DNA of 5,436 nt from Acidobacteriota bacterium. Lineage in GTDB: Bacteria > Acidobacteriota > Vicinamibacteria > Vicinamibacterales > UBA2999. The DNA lies in the NCBI GenBank assembly GCA_013140955.1, contig JABFRY010000113.1, forward strand, positions 1 to 5,436, read 5' to 3'. The notes beneath the pieces are model-generated. The model made no database searches. It was not told where the DNA came from and saw only the letters and a list, made by a program, of their open reading frames with translations. The position numbers and the translations under genes were made by a program. The number at the start of each line of letters is the position of its first letter. The stretch's first letter is position 1. Below are positions 1-5,436 of this stretch, piece by piece.

Positions 1-3
1 CCC

Positions 4-40
4 GCCGGCAGGACGCCGGCGCGACACCGCCAGTGCGGTG
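4..40. repeat. Two small hairpins beyond the katG terminator-like stem
   Basis: Two short perfect inverted repeats lie side by side. GCCGGC at 4-9 pairs with GCCGGC at 15-20 around a 5-nt loop, and CACCGC at 25-30 pairs with GCGGTG at 35-40 around CAGT. With the stem at 46-68 they form three tandem hairpins just past the 3' end of katG. They could be extra termination or RNA-stability structures, or chance pairing in very GC-rich DNA. The left neighbour is outside the window, so they may instead belong to it. Confidence 0.35.
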
Positions 41-45
41 ACGGA

Positions 46-68
46 ACGCGCGTCAGGCTGACGCGCGT
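46..68 (-). terminator. Terminator-like hairpin downstream of katG
   Basis: A perfect 10-bp inverted repeat (46-55 ACGCGCGTCA, 59-68 TGACGCGCGT) with a 3-nt GGC loop starts 14 bases past the katG stop codon. Its stability and position fit an intrinsic terminator for katG. There is no proper U-tract after the stem in the katG direction (only TTCCGT), so it may act as an mRNA 3'-end stabiliser or a factor-assisted terminator. The inverted repeat is seen directly; its role is inferred. Confidence 0.5.
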
Positions 69-82
69 CCCGCCGGTGTGGT

Positions 83-2308
83 TCAGTCCAGGTCGAAGCG
101 GTCGAGCGTCATCACCTTCGCCCAGGCGGCCACGAAGTCGCGCACGAACGTCTCCTGGCCGTCCGCCGCGGCGTAGACCTCCGCCACGGCACGCAGTTCG
201 GTGTTCGCCCCGAACGCCAGATCGACCGGCGTGGCCGTCCACTTCACGGTGCCGGTGGCCCGGTCGAACCCTTCGTAGATGCCGTCGCTGGTCGCAGACC
301 GGCGCCAGCCGGTGGACATCCCCAGCAGGTTCACGAAGAAGTCGTTGGTGAGCGTGCCCGGACGGCTGGTGAACACGCCGTGCGCCGCCTGCCCCGAGTT
401 GGCATTGAGCGCACGCATCCCGCCCACGAGCGCCGTCATTTCCGGGACGCTGAGCGTGAGCAGGCTGGCGCGCTCGATGAGCATCTCGGCCGGCGACCGC
501 GGCTGGCCGGGGCGGAAGTAGTTGCGGAACCCGTCTGCGGTCGGCTCGAGCACCGCGAACGAGGCCACGTCGGTCTGCGCCTGCGAGGCATCCGCGCGCC
601 CGGGCACGAACGGCACCTGCACCGCATGGCCAGCCTGCCGGGCGGCCTGCTCGATGGCGGCGCCGCCGGCCAGCACGATCAGGTCGGCCATCGACACGGC
701 CTTCCCGCCGGTTTGGGCGCGGTTGAAGTCGGTCCGGACGGCCTCGAGACGCTGCAGCACCCTGGCCAGCTCCTGCGGGTCGTTGGCCTCCCAGTCCTTC
801 TGCGGCGCCAGGCGAATGCGTGCGCCGTTGGCGCCGCCGCGCATGTCGGTGCCACGGAAGGAGACGGCCGATGCCCACGCCGTGCGCACCAGTTCGGGCA
901 CGGTCAGGCCCGACGCCAGCACCCGCGCCTTCAGGTCTGCCACGTCGGCGTCAGTGATCGGTGTGTTCGCCGCCTGGGGCACCGGGTCCTGCCAGATCAG
1001 TTCCTCGGCCGGCACCTCGGGACCGAGGTAGCGCGCCCGCGGGCCAAGGTCGCGGTGTGTGAGCTTGAACCACGCCTTGGCGAAGGCGAGGCGGTACTCC
1101 TCCGGGTTGCTCCGGAAGCGCTCCGAGATCTGCCGGTACGCCGGGTCCTCCTTCAGCGCGAGGTCGGTGGTCAGCATGATCGGCGCGTGCCGCCGGGCGG
1201 GATCGTGCGCATCGGGCACGGCGGTCGCGGCCTGGCCGTTGGCAGGAATCCACTGCACGGCACCGGCGGGGCTCCGCGTCTGCACCCAGTCGTAGGCGAA
1301 CAGGTTGTCCAGGTACTCCGTGCTCCAGGCAATCGGCGTGCTGGTCCACGCGCCCTCGAGCCCGCTGGTCACCGTGTCCACCGCATTGCCGCGGCCGCAG
1401 CGGTTGGCCCAGCCGAATCCCTGCTGCTCCACGCCCGCGGCGGCGGGCTCGGCGGCCACGCAGTCGGCCGGCCGGTACGCGCCGTGCGCCTTGCCGAAGG
1501 TATGGCCGCCCGCGATGAGCGCTACGGTCTCCTCGTCGTTCATCGCCATGCGGCCGAAGGTCTCACGGATGTCGCGGGCCGCGGCCAGCGGGTCCGGGTT
1601 GCCGTTGGGACCCTCGGGGTTCACGTAGATGAGGCCCATCTGCACGGCCGCGAGTGGATTCTGCAGGTTGCGGTCGCCGCTGTGGCGCTCGTCGGCGAGG
1701 AAGGTCTGTTCGGGTCCCCAGTAGGTCTTGTCCGCCTCCCAGTCGTCGGTGCGGCCGCCGGCGAAGCCGAACGTCTGGAAGCCCATGGACTCGAGCGACA
1801 CGTTGCCGGCCAGCACCATCAGGTCGGCCCACGAGATCCGCTGTCCGTACTTCTGCTTCACGGGCCAGAGCAGCCGGCGGGCCTTGTCGAGGTTGGCGTT
1901 GTCGGGCCAGCTGTTGAGCGGCTCGAACCGCTGCTGCCCGCCACCCGCGCCGCCGCGCCCGTCGCTCACGCGGTAGGTGCCGGCACTGTGCCAGGCCATC
2001 CGGATGAAGAAGGGACCGTAGTGCCCGTAGTCGGCAGGCCACCAGTCCTGCGACGTCGTGAGCACCTGGCGGATGTCCTGCTTCACGGCATCGAGATCCA
2101 GCGTCGCGAAGGCGCGGGCGTAGTCGAAGTCCCTCCCGAGCGGATTGGACTCGGCGCCCCCCTGGCGGAGCGGGGTGAGATCGAGTTGATCGGGCCACCA
2201 GAACTGGCTGGGCTGCGCCCCGCCCTGCGCCCTGACGACGGTCGTCGAGAGCACCGGCAGCGCAGCCACGGCGAGCGCGGTGAGCAACATCGTGGATTTC
2301 TTGAGCAT
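83..2308 (-). CDS. katG: Catalase-peroxidase KatG, exported form
   Basis: This is a bifunctional haem enzyme that splits hydrogen peroxide to water and oxygen and also acts as a peroxidase. The product is 741 aa, normal for KatG, and has both halves: the haem-binding N-terminal domain (about 40-430) and the degenerate C-terminal domain (about 450-741). The distal site R103, W106 and H107 lies in RMAWHSAGTYR. Y228 (GLIYVNPEGPNG) and M254 (MAMND) complete the Trp-Tyr-Met adduct. H269 (GGHTFGK) is the proximal haem ligand, with partners W328 and D382, and R419 (THRDLGP) is the mobile arginine. Residues 1-27 look like a Sec signal peptide: KK, a hydrophobic core, and a likely cut after VVRA. The enzyme is therefore probably periplasmic, unlike most KatGs. 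The start at 2308 is chosen for the GAGGAG site 6 nt upstream and because it begins the signal peptide; the frame stays open 73 codons further upstream. C283 and C304 are the only cysteines of the mature chain and may form a disulphide. The gene is divergent from the protease gene. Confidence 0.97.
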   Translation of the reverse strand: MLKKSTMLLTALAVAALPVLSTTVVRAQGGAQPSQFWWPDQLDLTPLRQGGAESNPLGRDFDYARAFATLDLDAVKQDIRQVLTTSQDWWPADYGHYGPFFIRMAWHSAGTYRVSDGRGGAGGGQQRFEPLNSWPDNANLDKARRLLWPVKQKYGQRISWADLMVLAGNVSLESMGFQTFGFAGGRTDDWEADKTYWGPEQTFLADERHSGDRNLQNPLAAVQMGLIYVNPEGPNGNPDPLAAARDIRETFGRMAMNDEETVALIAGGHTFGKAHGAYRPADCVAAEPAAAGVEQQGFGWANRCGRGNAVDTVTSGLEGAWTSTPIAWSTEYLDNLFAYDWVQTRSPAGAVQWIPANGQAATAVPDAHDPARRHAPIMLTTDLALKEDPAYRQISERFRSNPEEYRLAFAKAWFKLTHRDLGPRARYLGPEVPAEELIWQDPVPQAANTPITDADVADLKARVLASGLTVPELVRTAWASAVSFRGTDMRGGANGARIRLAPQKDWEANDPQELARVLQRLEAVRTDFNRAQTGGKAVSMADLIVLAGGAAIEQAARQAGHAVQVPFVPGRADASQAQTDVASFAVLEPTADGFRNYFRPGQPRSPAEMLIERASLLTLSVPEMTALVGGMRALNANSGQAAHGVFTSRPGTLTNDFFVNLLGMSTGWRRSATSDGIYEGFDRATGTVKWTATPVDLAFGANTELRAVAEVYAAADGQETFVRDFVAAWAKVMTLDRFDLD

Positions 2309-2314
2309 GCACGT

Positions 2315-2320
2315 CTCCTC
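2315..2320 (-). promoter_or_regulatory. katG ribosome binding site
   Basis: GAGGAG on the minus strand sits 6 nt before the ATG at 2308. It settles the start, because the reading frame is open for another 73 codons upstream without a comparable site or a plausible protein sequence. Confidence 0.75.
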
Positions 2321-2348
2321 GGTCGAACGGAACGAACTACCAGCGGTC

Positions 2349-2354
2349 ACTATA
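2349..2354 (-). promoter_or_regulatory. Candidate katG -10 box
   Basis: TATAGT on the minus strand matches five of six bases of the sigma-70 -10 consensus and would give a leader of roughly 35 nt. No good -35 hexamer lies 16-19 bp upstream (the bases there are around AGGCCG) and there is no extended TG motif. The promoter would therefore need an activator, as peroxide-response promoters often do, or the match is chance. I saw no convincing OxyR or PerR/Fur box. Confidence 0.3.
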
Positions 2355-2502
2355 CGGACGATGCAGTGATTCGGCCTCATACAAAGACTTGAGGGTGCTG
2401 ATAGGCACACGCTGTCAAGACTCGGGGCGTCAAGGGGCGCGCCGTATCGATGCCTGCCGCGGTGACGGCCCAGACCGTGAAAGCCGGGGGAGGAGGCGCG
2501 GG

Positions 2503-2526
2503 TGCAGGTCCTGCAAAGTCCTTGCA
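2503..2526. promoter_or_regulatory. Cluster of TGCA inverted repeats, candidate operator
   Basis: A perfect 6+1+6 palindrome, TGCAGG-T-CCTGCA (2503-2515), overlaps a second inverted repeat, TGCAA-AGTCC-TTGCA (2512-2526). TGCA recurs at 2503, 2512 and 2523, and GTCCTGCA is nearly repeated as GTCCTTGCA. The cluster lies about 80-105 bp upstream of the protease start and overlaps the possible -35 TTGCAC. This fits a binding site for a dimeric regulator, but no regulator gene is in view and the function is inferred. Confidence 0.3.
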
Positions 2527-2553
2527 CGGGGGCGTCTGGCGATCGACTATCCT
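2522..2553 (+). promoter_or_regulatory. Weak candidate promoter of the protease gene
   Basis: TTGCAC at 2522-2527 matches four of six -35 positions. Possible -10 hexamers are GACTAT at 2545-2550 (17-bp spacer, three matches) or TATCCT at 2548-2553 (20-bp spacer, four matches). Neither is strong. It is listed because it is the best sigma-70-like pair upstream of the gene and overlaps the TGCA repeats. Confidence 0.2.
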
Positions 2554-2591
2554 ATGCCGCGATTGGGCCGACCCAGCTCGCGAGCGTTCCT

Positions 2592-2597
2592 GAGGTG
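2592..2597 (+). promoter_or_regulatory. Protease gene ribosome binding site
   Basis: GAGGTG lies 9 nt before the ATG at 2607. It supports that start over the GTG at 2502, which would add 35 residues ahead of a typical signal peptide. Confidence 0.65.
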
Positions 2598-2606
2598 GAA
2601 CCGCAC

Positions 2607-4172
2607 ATGACTGCCACGCGCATCCTGAGCTTCGTTGGCCTTGCCTGCGCCGTGAGCATCGGCGGCGCCTCTGCCCAGAACACGGCCGCCTCCGGGCTCT
2701 TCGGCACCGTCGCACTCACCGCCAACTTCACCCCGGATCCCCACCGCGTCCGCATCGAGGCGGGTGGGGCCGACGCCGCGTCGGCGCTGGGCAGCCCGTG
2801 TGTCGGCTTCATCGCGAGCGGCCAGCCTGACTACGAGCTGAACTACACGACATCCGGTGCGGTGGCACTGGGCTTCTTCGTCCAGAGCGCCGTCGATACC
2901 ACGCTCGTCATCAACGACCCGAGCGGGCGGTGGTACTGCAACGACGACTTCAATGCACGCGGCGGGGAGAATGCAGGCATCGTCTTTCCGTCGGCGGCCG
3001 CTGGCAGCTACGACGTGTGGGTGGGGACGTACAACCGCGACGACGTTGGCGCAGCTGCGGAGCTGATCATCAGCGAGCTCGGCGCACCGTGGGATCCGCG
3101 ATTCGGCACGACGGAACTGGCTGGCGACTTCAACCCGGACCCGTTCACGGCCGAGGTCGTCGCCGGGGGAGGCGATGCCGCGGCATCGCTGGCGAACGGC
3201 TGCGTGGGCTTCGTGAGCACCGCGAGGCCCGACTACGACATCGTCTACAGCCAGGCCGGTCGCTTCACCCTCAGCCTGTTCGCCGAGGGCACGGTGGATA
3301 CCACGCTCGCCGTGCGGGCACCCGATGGCAGCTGGCACTGCAACGACGACTTCGACGCCACCGGGCACAATCCCGGTGTCACGTTCGGCACCCCGGTCAA
3401 CGGCACCTACAGTGTCTGGGTCGGTGTGTTCGAGCAAGGATCGTCGGGGCAGCGCGTGAACCTGTTCGTCACCGAGACAGGCACCCCGCCCTGGCAGGCG
3501 CGATCGGCAGCCCCTGGGCCCGCGCGTGCGCCGGGCACCGCCCTCAGCTCTTCAGGGACGGGCTTCCTCGTGAGCCGCGCCGGCCATGTGCTGACCAACC
3601 ACCACGTCATCGAGGGCTGCTCCCGTCTGACGTTCCAGGTCCGCGGGGATCTGGCGGTCGAGGCGCGGATACTCGCCAGCAATGCGGGGGTCGACCTCGC
3701 GCTCCTGAAGACCGACCTGACCCCTGTGACGCCCGCCGAGTTCGCCGGTGCCGGCGTGCTGCGACTTGGTGACGAAGTGGTCGTGTACGGCTTTCCCCTG
3801 CTTGGCGACCTCTCGTCACAGGGCAACCTCACGAGCGGCATCGTGAGCGCCCTGAGCGGCCTCAACGACGACCTGAGCCGGCTGCAGATGACCGCGCAGA
3901 TTCAGCCTGGCAACAGCGGAGGCCCGGTGATGGACCGGACCGGGCATATTGCGGGGGTGGTCGTCGAAACGTTGAACACCGAGTTCTTTCAACGCGAGCG
4001 CAACGCCACGCCCCAAAACGTGAACTTCGCCGTGCGTGAGGCCATGGCACGGTCGTTTCTCGATACGAACAACGTGCGCTACGCCGTCTCGACGGACCGC
4101 ACGCTGCTCCCTATCGCAGACATCGCCGAACGGGCGCAGCAGTACACGGGCCTCATCCTCTGCTATCAATGA
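2607..4172 (+). CDS. Exported trypsin-like serine protease with two N-terminal repeats
   Basis: The predicted product is a 521-aa secreted or periplasmic serine endopeptidase. Residues 1-23 are a Sec signal peptide with a likely cut after ASA, before QN. Two copies of a roughly 126-residue module follow (32-157 and 166-291), then a linker rich in Pro and Ala (about 292-312). The protease domain (about 313-490) is of the HtrA/Trypsin_2 kind. Its triad is H333 in TNHHVIEGC, D363 in GVDLALLK and S437 in QPGNSGGPV. No PDZ domain follows. Instead a short tail (about 500-521, ADIAERAQQYTGLILCYQ) ends with a Cys, a tail type I recall on other secreted trypsin-like proteases. The repeats resemble bacterial pre-peptidase C-terminal (PPC) modules, with the motif DTTL..DP.G.W.CNDDF and then G.Y.VWVG. 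The mature chain has six cysteines: 65/111, 199/245 and 338/519. The start at 2607 rests on the signal peptide and the GAGGTG site. C14 could suggest a lipoprotein, but the preceding residues fit a lipobox poorly. The substrate is unknown. It is divergent from katG and may be co-transcribed with the ACT gene. Confidence 0.88.
   Translation: MTATRILSFVGLACAVSIGGASAQNTAASGLFGTVALTANFTPDPHRVRIEAGGADAASALGSPCVGFIASGQPDYELNYTTSGAVALGFFVQSAVDTTLVINDPSGRWYCNDDFNARGGENAGIVFPSAAAGSYDVWVGTYNRDDVGAAAELIISELGAPWDPRFGTTELAGDFNPDPFTAEVVAGGGDAAASLANGCVGFVSTARPDYDIVYSQAGRFTLSLFAEGTVDTTLAVRAPDGSWHCNDDFDATGHNPGVTFGTPVNGTYSVWVGVFEQGSSGQRVNLFVTETGTPPWQARSAAPGPARAPGTALSSSGTGFLVSRAGHVLTNHHVIEGCSRLTFQVRGDLAVEARILASNAGVDLALLKTDLTPVTPAEFAGAGVLRLGDEVVVYGFPLLGDLSSQGNLTSGIVSALSGLNDDLSRLQMTAQIQPGNSGGPVMDRTGHIAGVVVETLNTEFFQRERNATPQNVNFAVREAMARSFLDTNNVRYAVSTDRTLLPIADIAERAQQYTGLILCYQ
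2700..3479 (+). repeat. Tandem duplication of a PPC-like module inside the protease
   Basis: Residues 32-157 and 166-291 align at a constant offset of 134 residues over the parts I compared. FGT..L...F.PDP appears at 32-45 and 166-179, C65 matches C199, DTTL at 97 matches 231, CNDDF at 111 matches 245, and VWVG at 137 matches 270 (shifted by one). The cysteine spacing of 46 residues is the same in both. The copies have diverged substantially, so the duplication is old. Such modules are usually beta sandwiches that bind substrate or aid secretion; that role is inferred here. Confidence 0.85.
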
Positions 4173-4261
4173 GCGGCGTCCCGGAGGCCCGCAGTCGCGC
4201 CGGCGCAGGAATCCGAGGGTGTCGCTCGGCACTCGCTCCCAGGTGACAGCGCGCGGGCGCC

Positions 4262-4267
4262 GGAGGA
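4262..4267 (+). promoter_or_regulatory. Ribosome binding site of the ACT-domain gene
   Basis: GGAGGA lies 4 nt before the ATG at 4272 and only 1 nt before the in-frame GTG at 4269. The spacing favours the ATG as the true start. Confidence 0.65.
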
Positions 4268-4271
4268 CGTG

Positions 4272-4796
4272 ATGCGGAAGGCACTCGTGCTGACGGTCAT
4301 TGGCGACGATCGCCCGCGAATCGTGGAGGCCCTGGCCGAACAGATCCTGGCCGCGGGCGCCAACTGGGAAGAGAGCCAGATGGCGCACGTGGCCGGCAAG
4401 TTCGCCGGACTGCTGCGCGTGAGCGTGGAGGAGGACCGTGCGGGCGAGCTGTCGGCCCGCCTGAGAACCATCGCGGAAGGCCTGACGGTGGTCGTCGAGG
4501 AGGCTGGTGGCCCGCCAGCCGTCGAGGGACGACCACTCCGGCTCGAGCTGGTTGGCAACGACCGGCCGGGTATCGTGCGGGACATCTCGCGGGCACTGGC
4601 GGCCCAGCACATCAACATCGAGTCGCTGGAGACGGGCGTCGAGAGCGCACCGATGACCGGGGACCTGCTGTTTCGCGCCAGCGCGCTCGTGCGGGTGCCG
4701 CCGGCGGTCACGGTCGATGCCCTGCGCGGCGAGCTCGAGGCCCTGGCCGACGAGCTGATGGTCGATCTCGACGTGGTCCACGAAGACGAGTCGTGA
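4272..4796 (+). CDS. Two-ACT-domain regulatory protein, GcvR type
   Basis: This is a 174-aa cytoplasmic protein made of two ACT domains. Domain 1 covers about 4-78, with LTVIGDDRPRIVEALA and NWEESQMAHVAGKFAGLLRV, the GcvR hallmark. Domain 2 covers about 88-172, with LVGNDRPGIVRDIS and HINIESLETG. In Escherichia coli GcvR uses glycine sensing to block the activator GcvA at the glycine cleavage operon. Most homologues elsewhere are untested, and no gcv gene or GcvA-like regulator is visible here, so I give no symbol. There is no DNA-binding domain; the protein would act by protein contact or ligand sensing. In domain 1 the usual glycine of the DRPG loop is arginine (R16), while domain 2 keeps it (G100), so the ligand site of domain 1 may be altered. 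The gene follows the protease stop after 99 bp without an obvious terminator, so co-transcription is possible. Confidence 0.85.
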   Translation: MRKALVLTVIGDDRPRIVEALAEQILAAGANWEESQMAHVAGKFAGLLRVSVEEDRAGELSARLRTIAEGLTVVVEEAGGPPAVEGRPLRLELVGNDRPGIVRDISRALAAQHINIESLETGVESAPMTGDLLFRASALVRVPPAVTVDALRGELEALADELMVDLDVVHEDES

Positions 4797-4803
4797 ACCA
4801 CGA

Positions 4804-4817
4804 CTGGCGTAGGCCAG
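4804..4817. terminator. Weak hairpin between convergent genes
   Basis: CTGGC-GTAG-GCCAG forms a 5-bp stem with a 4-nt loop in the 54-bp gap between the converging ACT and DUF2254 genes. GGCCAG could alternatively pair with the nearby CTGGC further right. There is no T-tract on either side, so it would be a weak intrinsic terminator; its position between convergent genes is the main support. Confidence 0.25.
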
Positions 4818-4850
4818 ACCCTCGTCCCGGGCCTGGCTGCTGAGCCGTCC

Positions 4851-5436
4851 CTACGGTTTCGCCATCGACCGACCCGCGTGTCCCGCCGCGAACGAGGTGA
4901 GGCGACGGACGGCCTCGAGATCCTCGGGCACGCGCATGGCCTGCGCAGCCCGCGCCAGGGCGATCCGCTGGTGACGCAGCGCCGCGGATCGCAGCGCCGC
5001 GTCGCCGGTGGCTGCCAGAATGCCCAGTGCCTTCTGCAGGCGCACCGCCACCTCCACGGTGCCGGCACCATCCCGCGCGATGGGTGTGAACGCATCGTCC
5101 AGCAGATCGTCCACGGACAGGGTGGGCACCTCGACGCGGTCGAACACGACCTCCGCGCGCGTTGCCTCGTCCGGGGGATTGGCGGCCTCCGACCACACGG
5201 TCAACAGACGCACGTGCGCGCTCAGCACCTGGATGGCGGTGCCGGGATCGTTCACCGCGGGCGACAGGGCGCGGGCGGCGATCTCCGAGAGCACGACGAG
5301 CCCGAAGCGTGGGTCGTCGTCGAAGGCCCGGTCACGACCCACGCTGAACGCGCGGGCCACGGCTGCGGGTTCGAGCCCGGCCCCTGCCGGGACGATCCGC
5401 GCGAGGGGGCGGCCCGGCCCCACGAACGTGCCGGGC
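4851..5436 (-). CDS. DUF2254 predicted membrane protein, C-terminal part
   Basis: This is the last 194 residues of a protein whose start lies beyond the right edge; the frame is open to the final base. The family signature is clear: a GRDRAFDDDPRFGLVVL block followed by SEIAARALSPAVNDPGTAI, matching the recalled consensus R-F-x-D-P-FGL and RALSPA-NDP-TA of DUF2254. Upstream, PGTFVGPGRPLARI is also typical, so the GTG at 5423 is not the real start. Full-length members are about 400-450 aa with N-terminal transmembrane helices, which would be outside the window; the visible part is soluble and rich in Ala and Arg. Their function is unknown. The gene converges on the ACT gene and has no visible link to it. 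Confidence 0.85.
   Translation of the reverse strand, partial: PGTFVGPGRPLARIVPAGAGLEPAAVARAFSVGRDRAFDDDPRFGLVVLSEIAARALSPAVNDPGTAIQVLSAHVRLLTVWSEAANPPDEATRAEVVFDRVEVPTLSVDDLLDDAFTPIARDGAGTVEVAVRLQKALGILAATGDAALRSAALRHQRIALARAAQAMRVPEDLEAVRRLTSFAAGHAGRSMAKP

Larger units (their letters stand above)
2309..2606. other. Divergent intergenic region between katG and protease gene
   Basis: These 298 bp separate two divergent start codons and should carry the promoters of both genes. It holds the katG -10 candidate, the direct repeat GTCAAG at 2414-2419 and 2429-2434 (15 bp apart, giving CTTGAC on the minus strand), the TGCA-centred inverted repeats at 2503-2526, and both ribosome binding sites. 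The part nearest katG (about 2320-2420) is less GC-rich than the surrounding genes, as expected for a promoter. In-frame extensions of both genes run into it but look non-coding. No small gene or RNA gene is evident. Confidence 0.7.

Noticed and set aside
380..2392. A 670-codon open frame on the plus strand, antisense to katG
   Set aside because: It lies opposite a full, highly conserved katG. Its translation is low-complexity, rich in Arg, Gly, His and Val, and matches nothing I recognise. Such frames are common opposite high-GC genes.
2413..2418. A perfect TTGACA -35 hexamer on the minus strand upstream of katG
   Set aside because: At 16-19 bp spacing the downstream bases (around CCCTCA) do not resemble a -10 box, and the TATAGT element is too far away to pair with it.
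2309..2527. A 73-codon in-frame N-terminal extension of katG
   Set aside because: It would place a Cys- and Arg-rich stretch ahead of a clear signal peptide, and the GAGGAG site supports the internal ATG.
2502..2606. A 35-codon in-frame extension of the protease from a GTG
   Set aside because: No good ribosome binding site precedes it, and it would bury the signal peptide that begins at 2607.
2547..3437. A 296-codon minus-strand frame opposite the protease repeats
   Set aside because: It is a shadow of the real gene: the plus frame shows a signal peptide, internal repeats and a catalytic domain, while this translation shows no recognisable domain.
4269..4271. GTG as start of the ACT-domain gene
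   Set aside because: It is only 1 nt from the GGAGGA site; the ATG three bases on has usable spacing.
3816..5095. Long overlapping minus-strand frames (3816-4781 and 4166-5095) opposite the protease end and the ACT gene
   Set aside because: They overlap well-supported plus-strand genes and each other, and their translations are Arg/Ser-rich without family motifs.

Overview
This window is GC-rich throughout. It has high-GC codon third positions and long spurious open frames opposite real genes, Shine-Dalgarno sites of the GGAGG type, and Sec-type signal peptides. That fits a Gram-negative, high-GC bacterium. The mix of an exported KatG, an exported trypsin-like protease with duplicated beta-sandwich-like repeats, a GcvR-type ACT protein and a DUF2254 membrane protein would suit Acidobacteriota (for example Vicinamibacteria) or a proteobacterium. 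This placement is inference and weak; no marker gene is present.

Layout. Bases 1-82 are non-coding and hold three closely spaced hairpins that follow the end of katG. Bases 83-2308 (minus) are a complete catalase-peroxidase, katG, with a signal peptide and all catalytic residues. Bases 2309-2606 form a 298-bp divergent promoter region, with a candidate katG -10 box, a small cluster of TGCA-centred inverted repeats, and the ribosome binding sites of both flanking genes. Bases 2607-4172 (plus) encode an exported serine protease: two copies of a roughly 126-residue repeat, then a trypsin-like domain with an intact His-Asp-Ser triad and no PDZ domain. After a 99-bp gap, bases 4272-4796 (plus) encode a two-ACT-domain protein of the GcvR type. 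A 54-bp convergent gap separates it from the C-terminal part of a DUF2254 membrane protein (minus), which runs off the right edge.

How the genes fit together. KatG and the protease are divergently transcribed from one intergenic region and both are predicted to act outside the cytoplasm. A shared envelope stress role (peroxide removal and protein quality control or degradation) is plausible but unproven. The ACT protein may be co-transcribed with the protease, but no functional link is visible. DUF2254 looks unrelated. I see no mobile element, tRNA, rRNA or CRISPR array, and no clear novel multi-gene system. The most noteworthy points are the exported, Cys-pair-bearing KatG and the six-cysteine, repeat-fronted protease.
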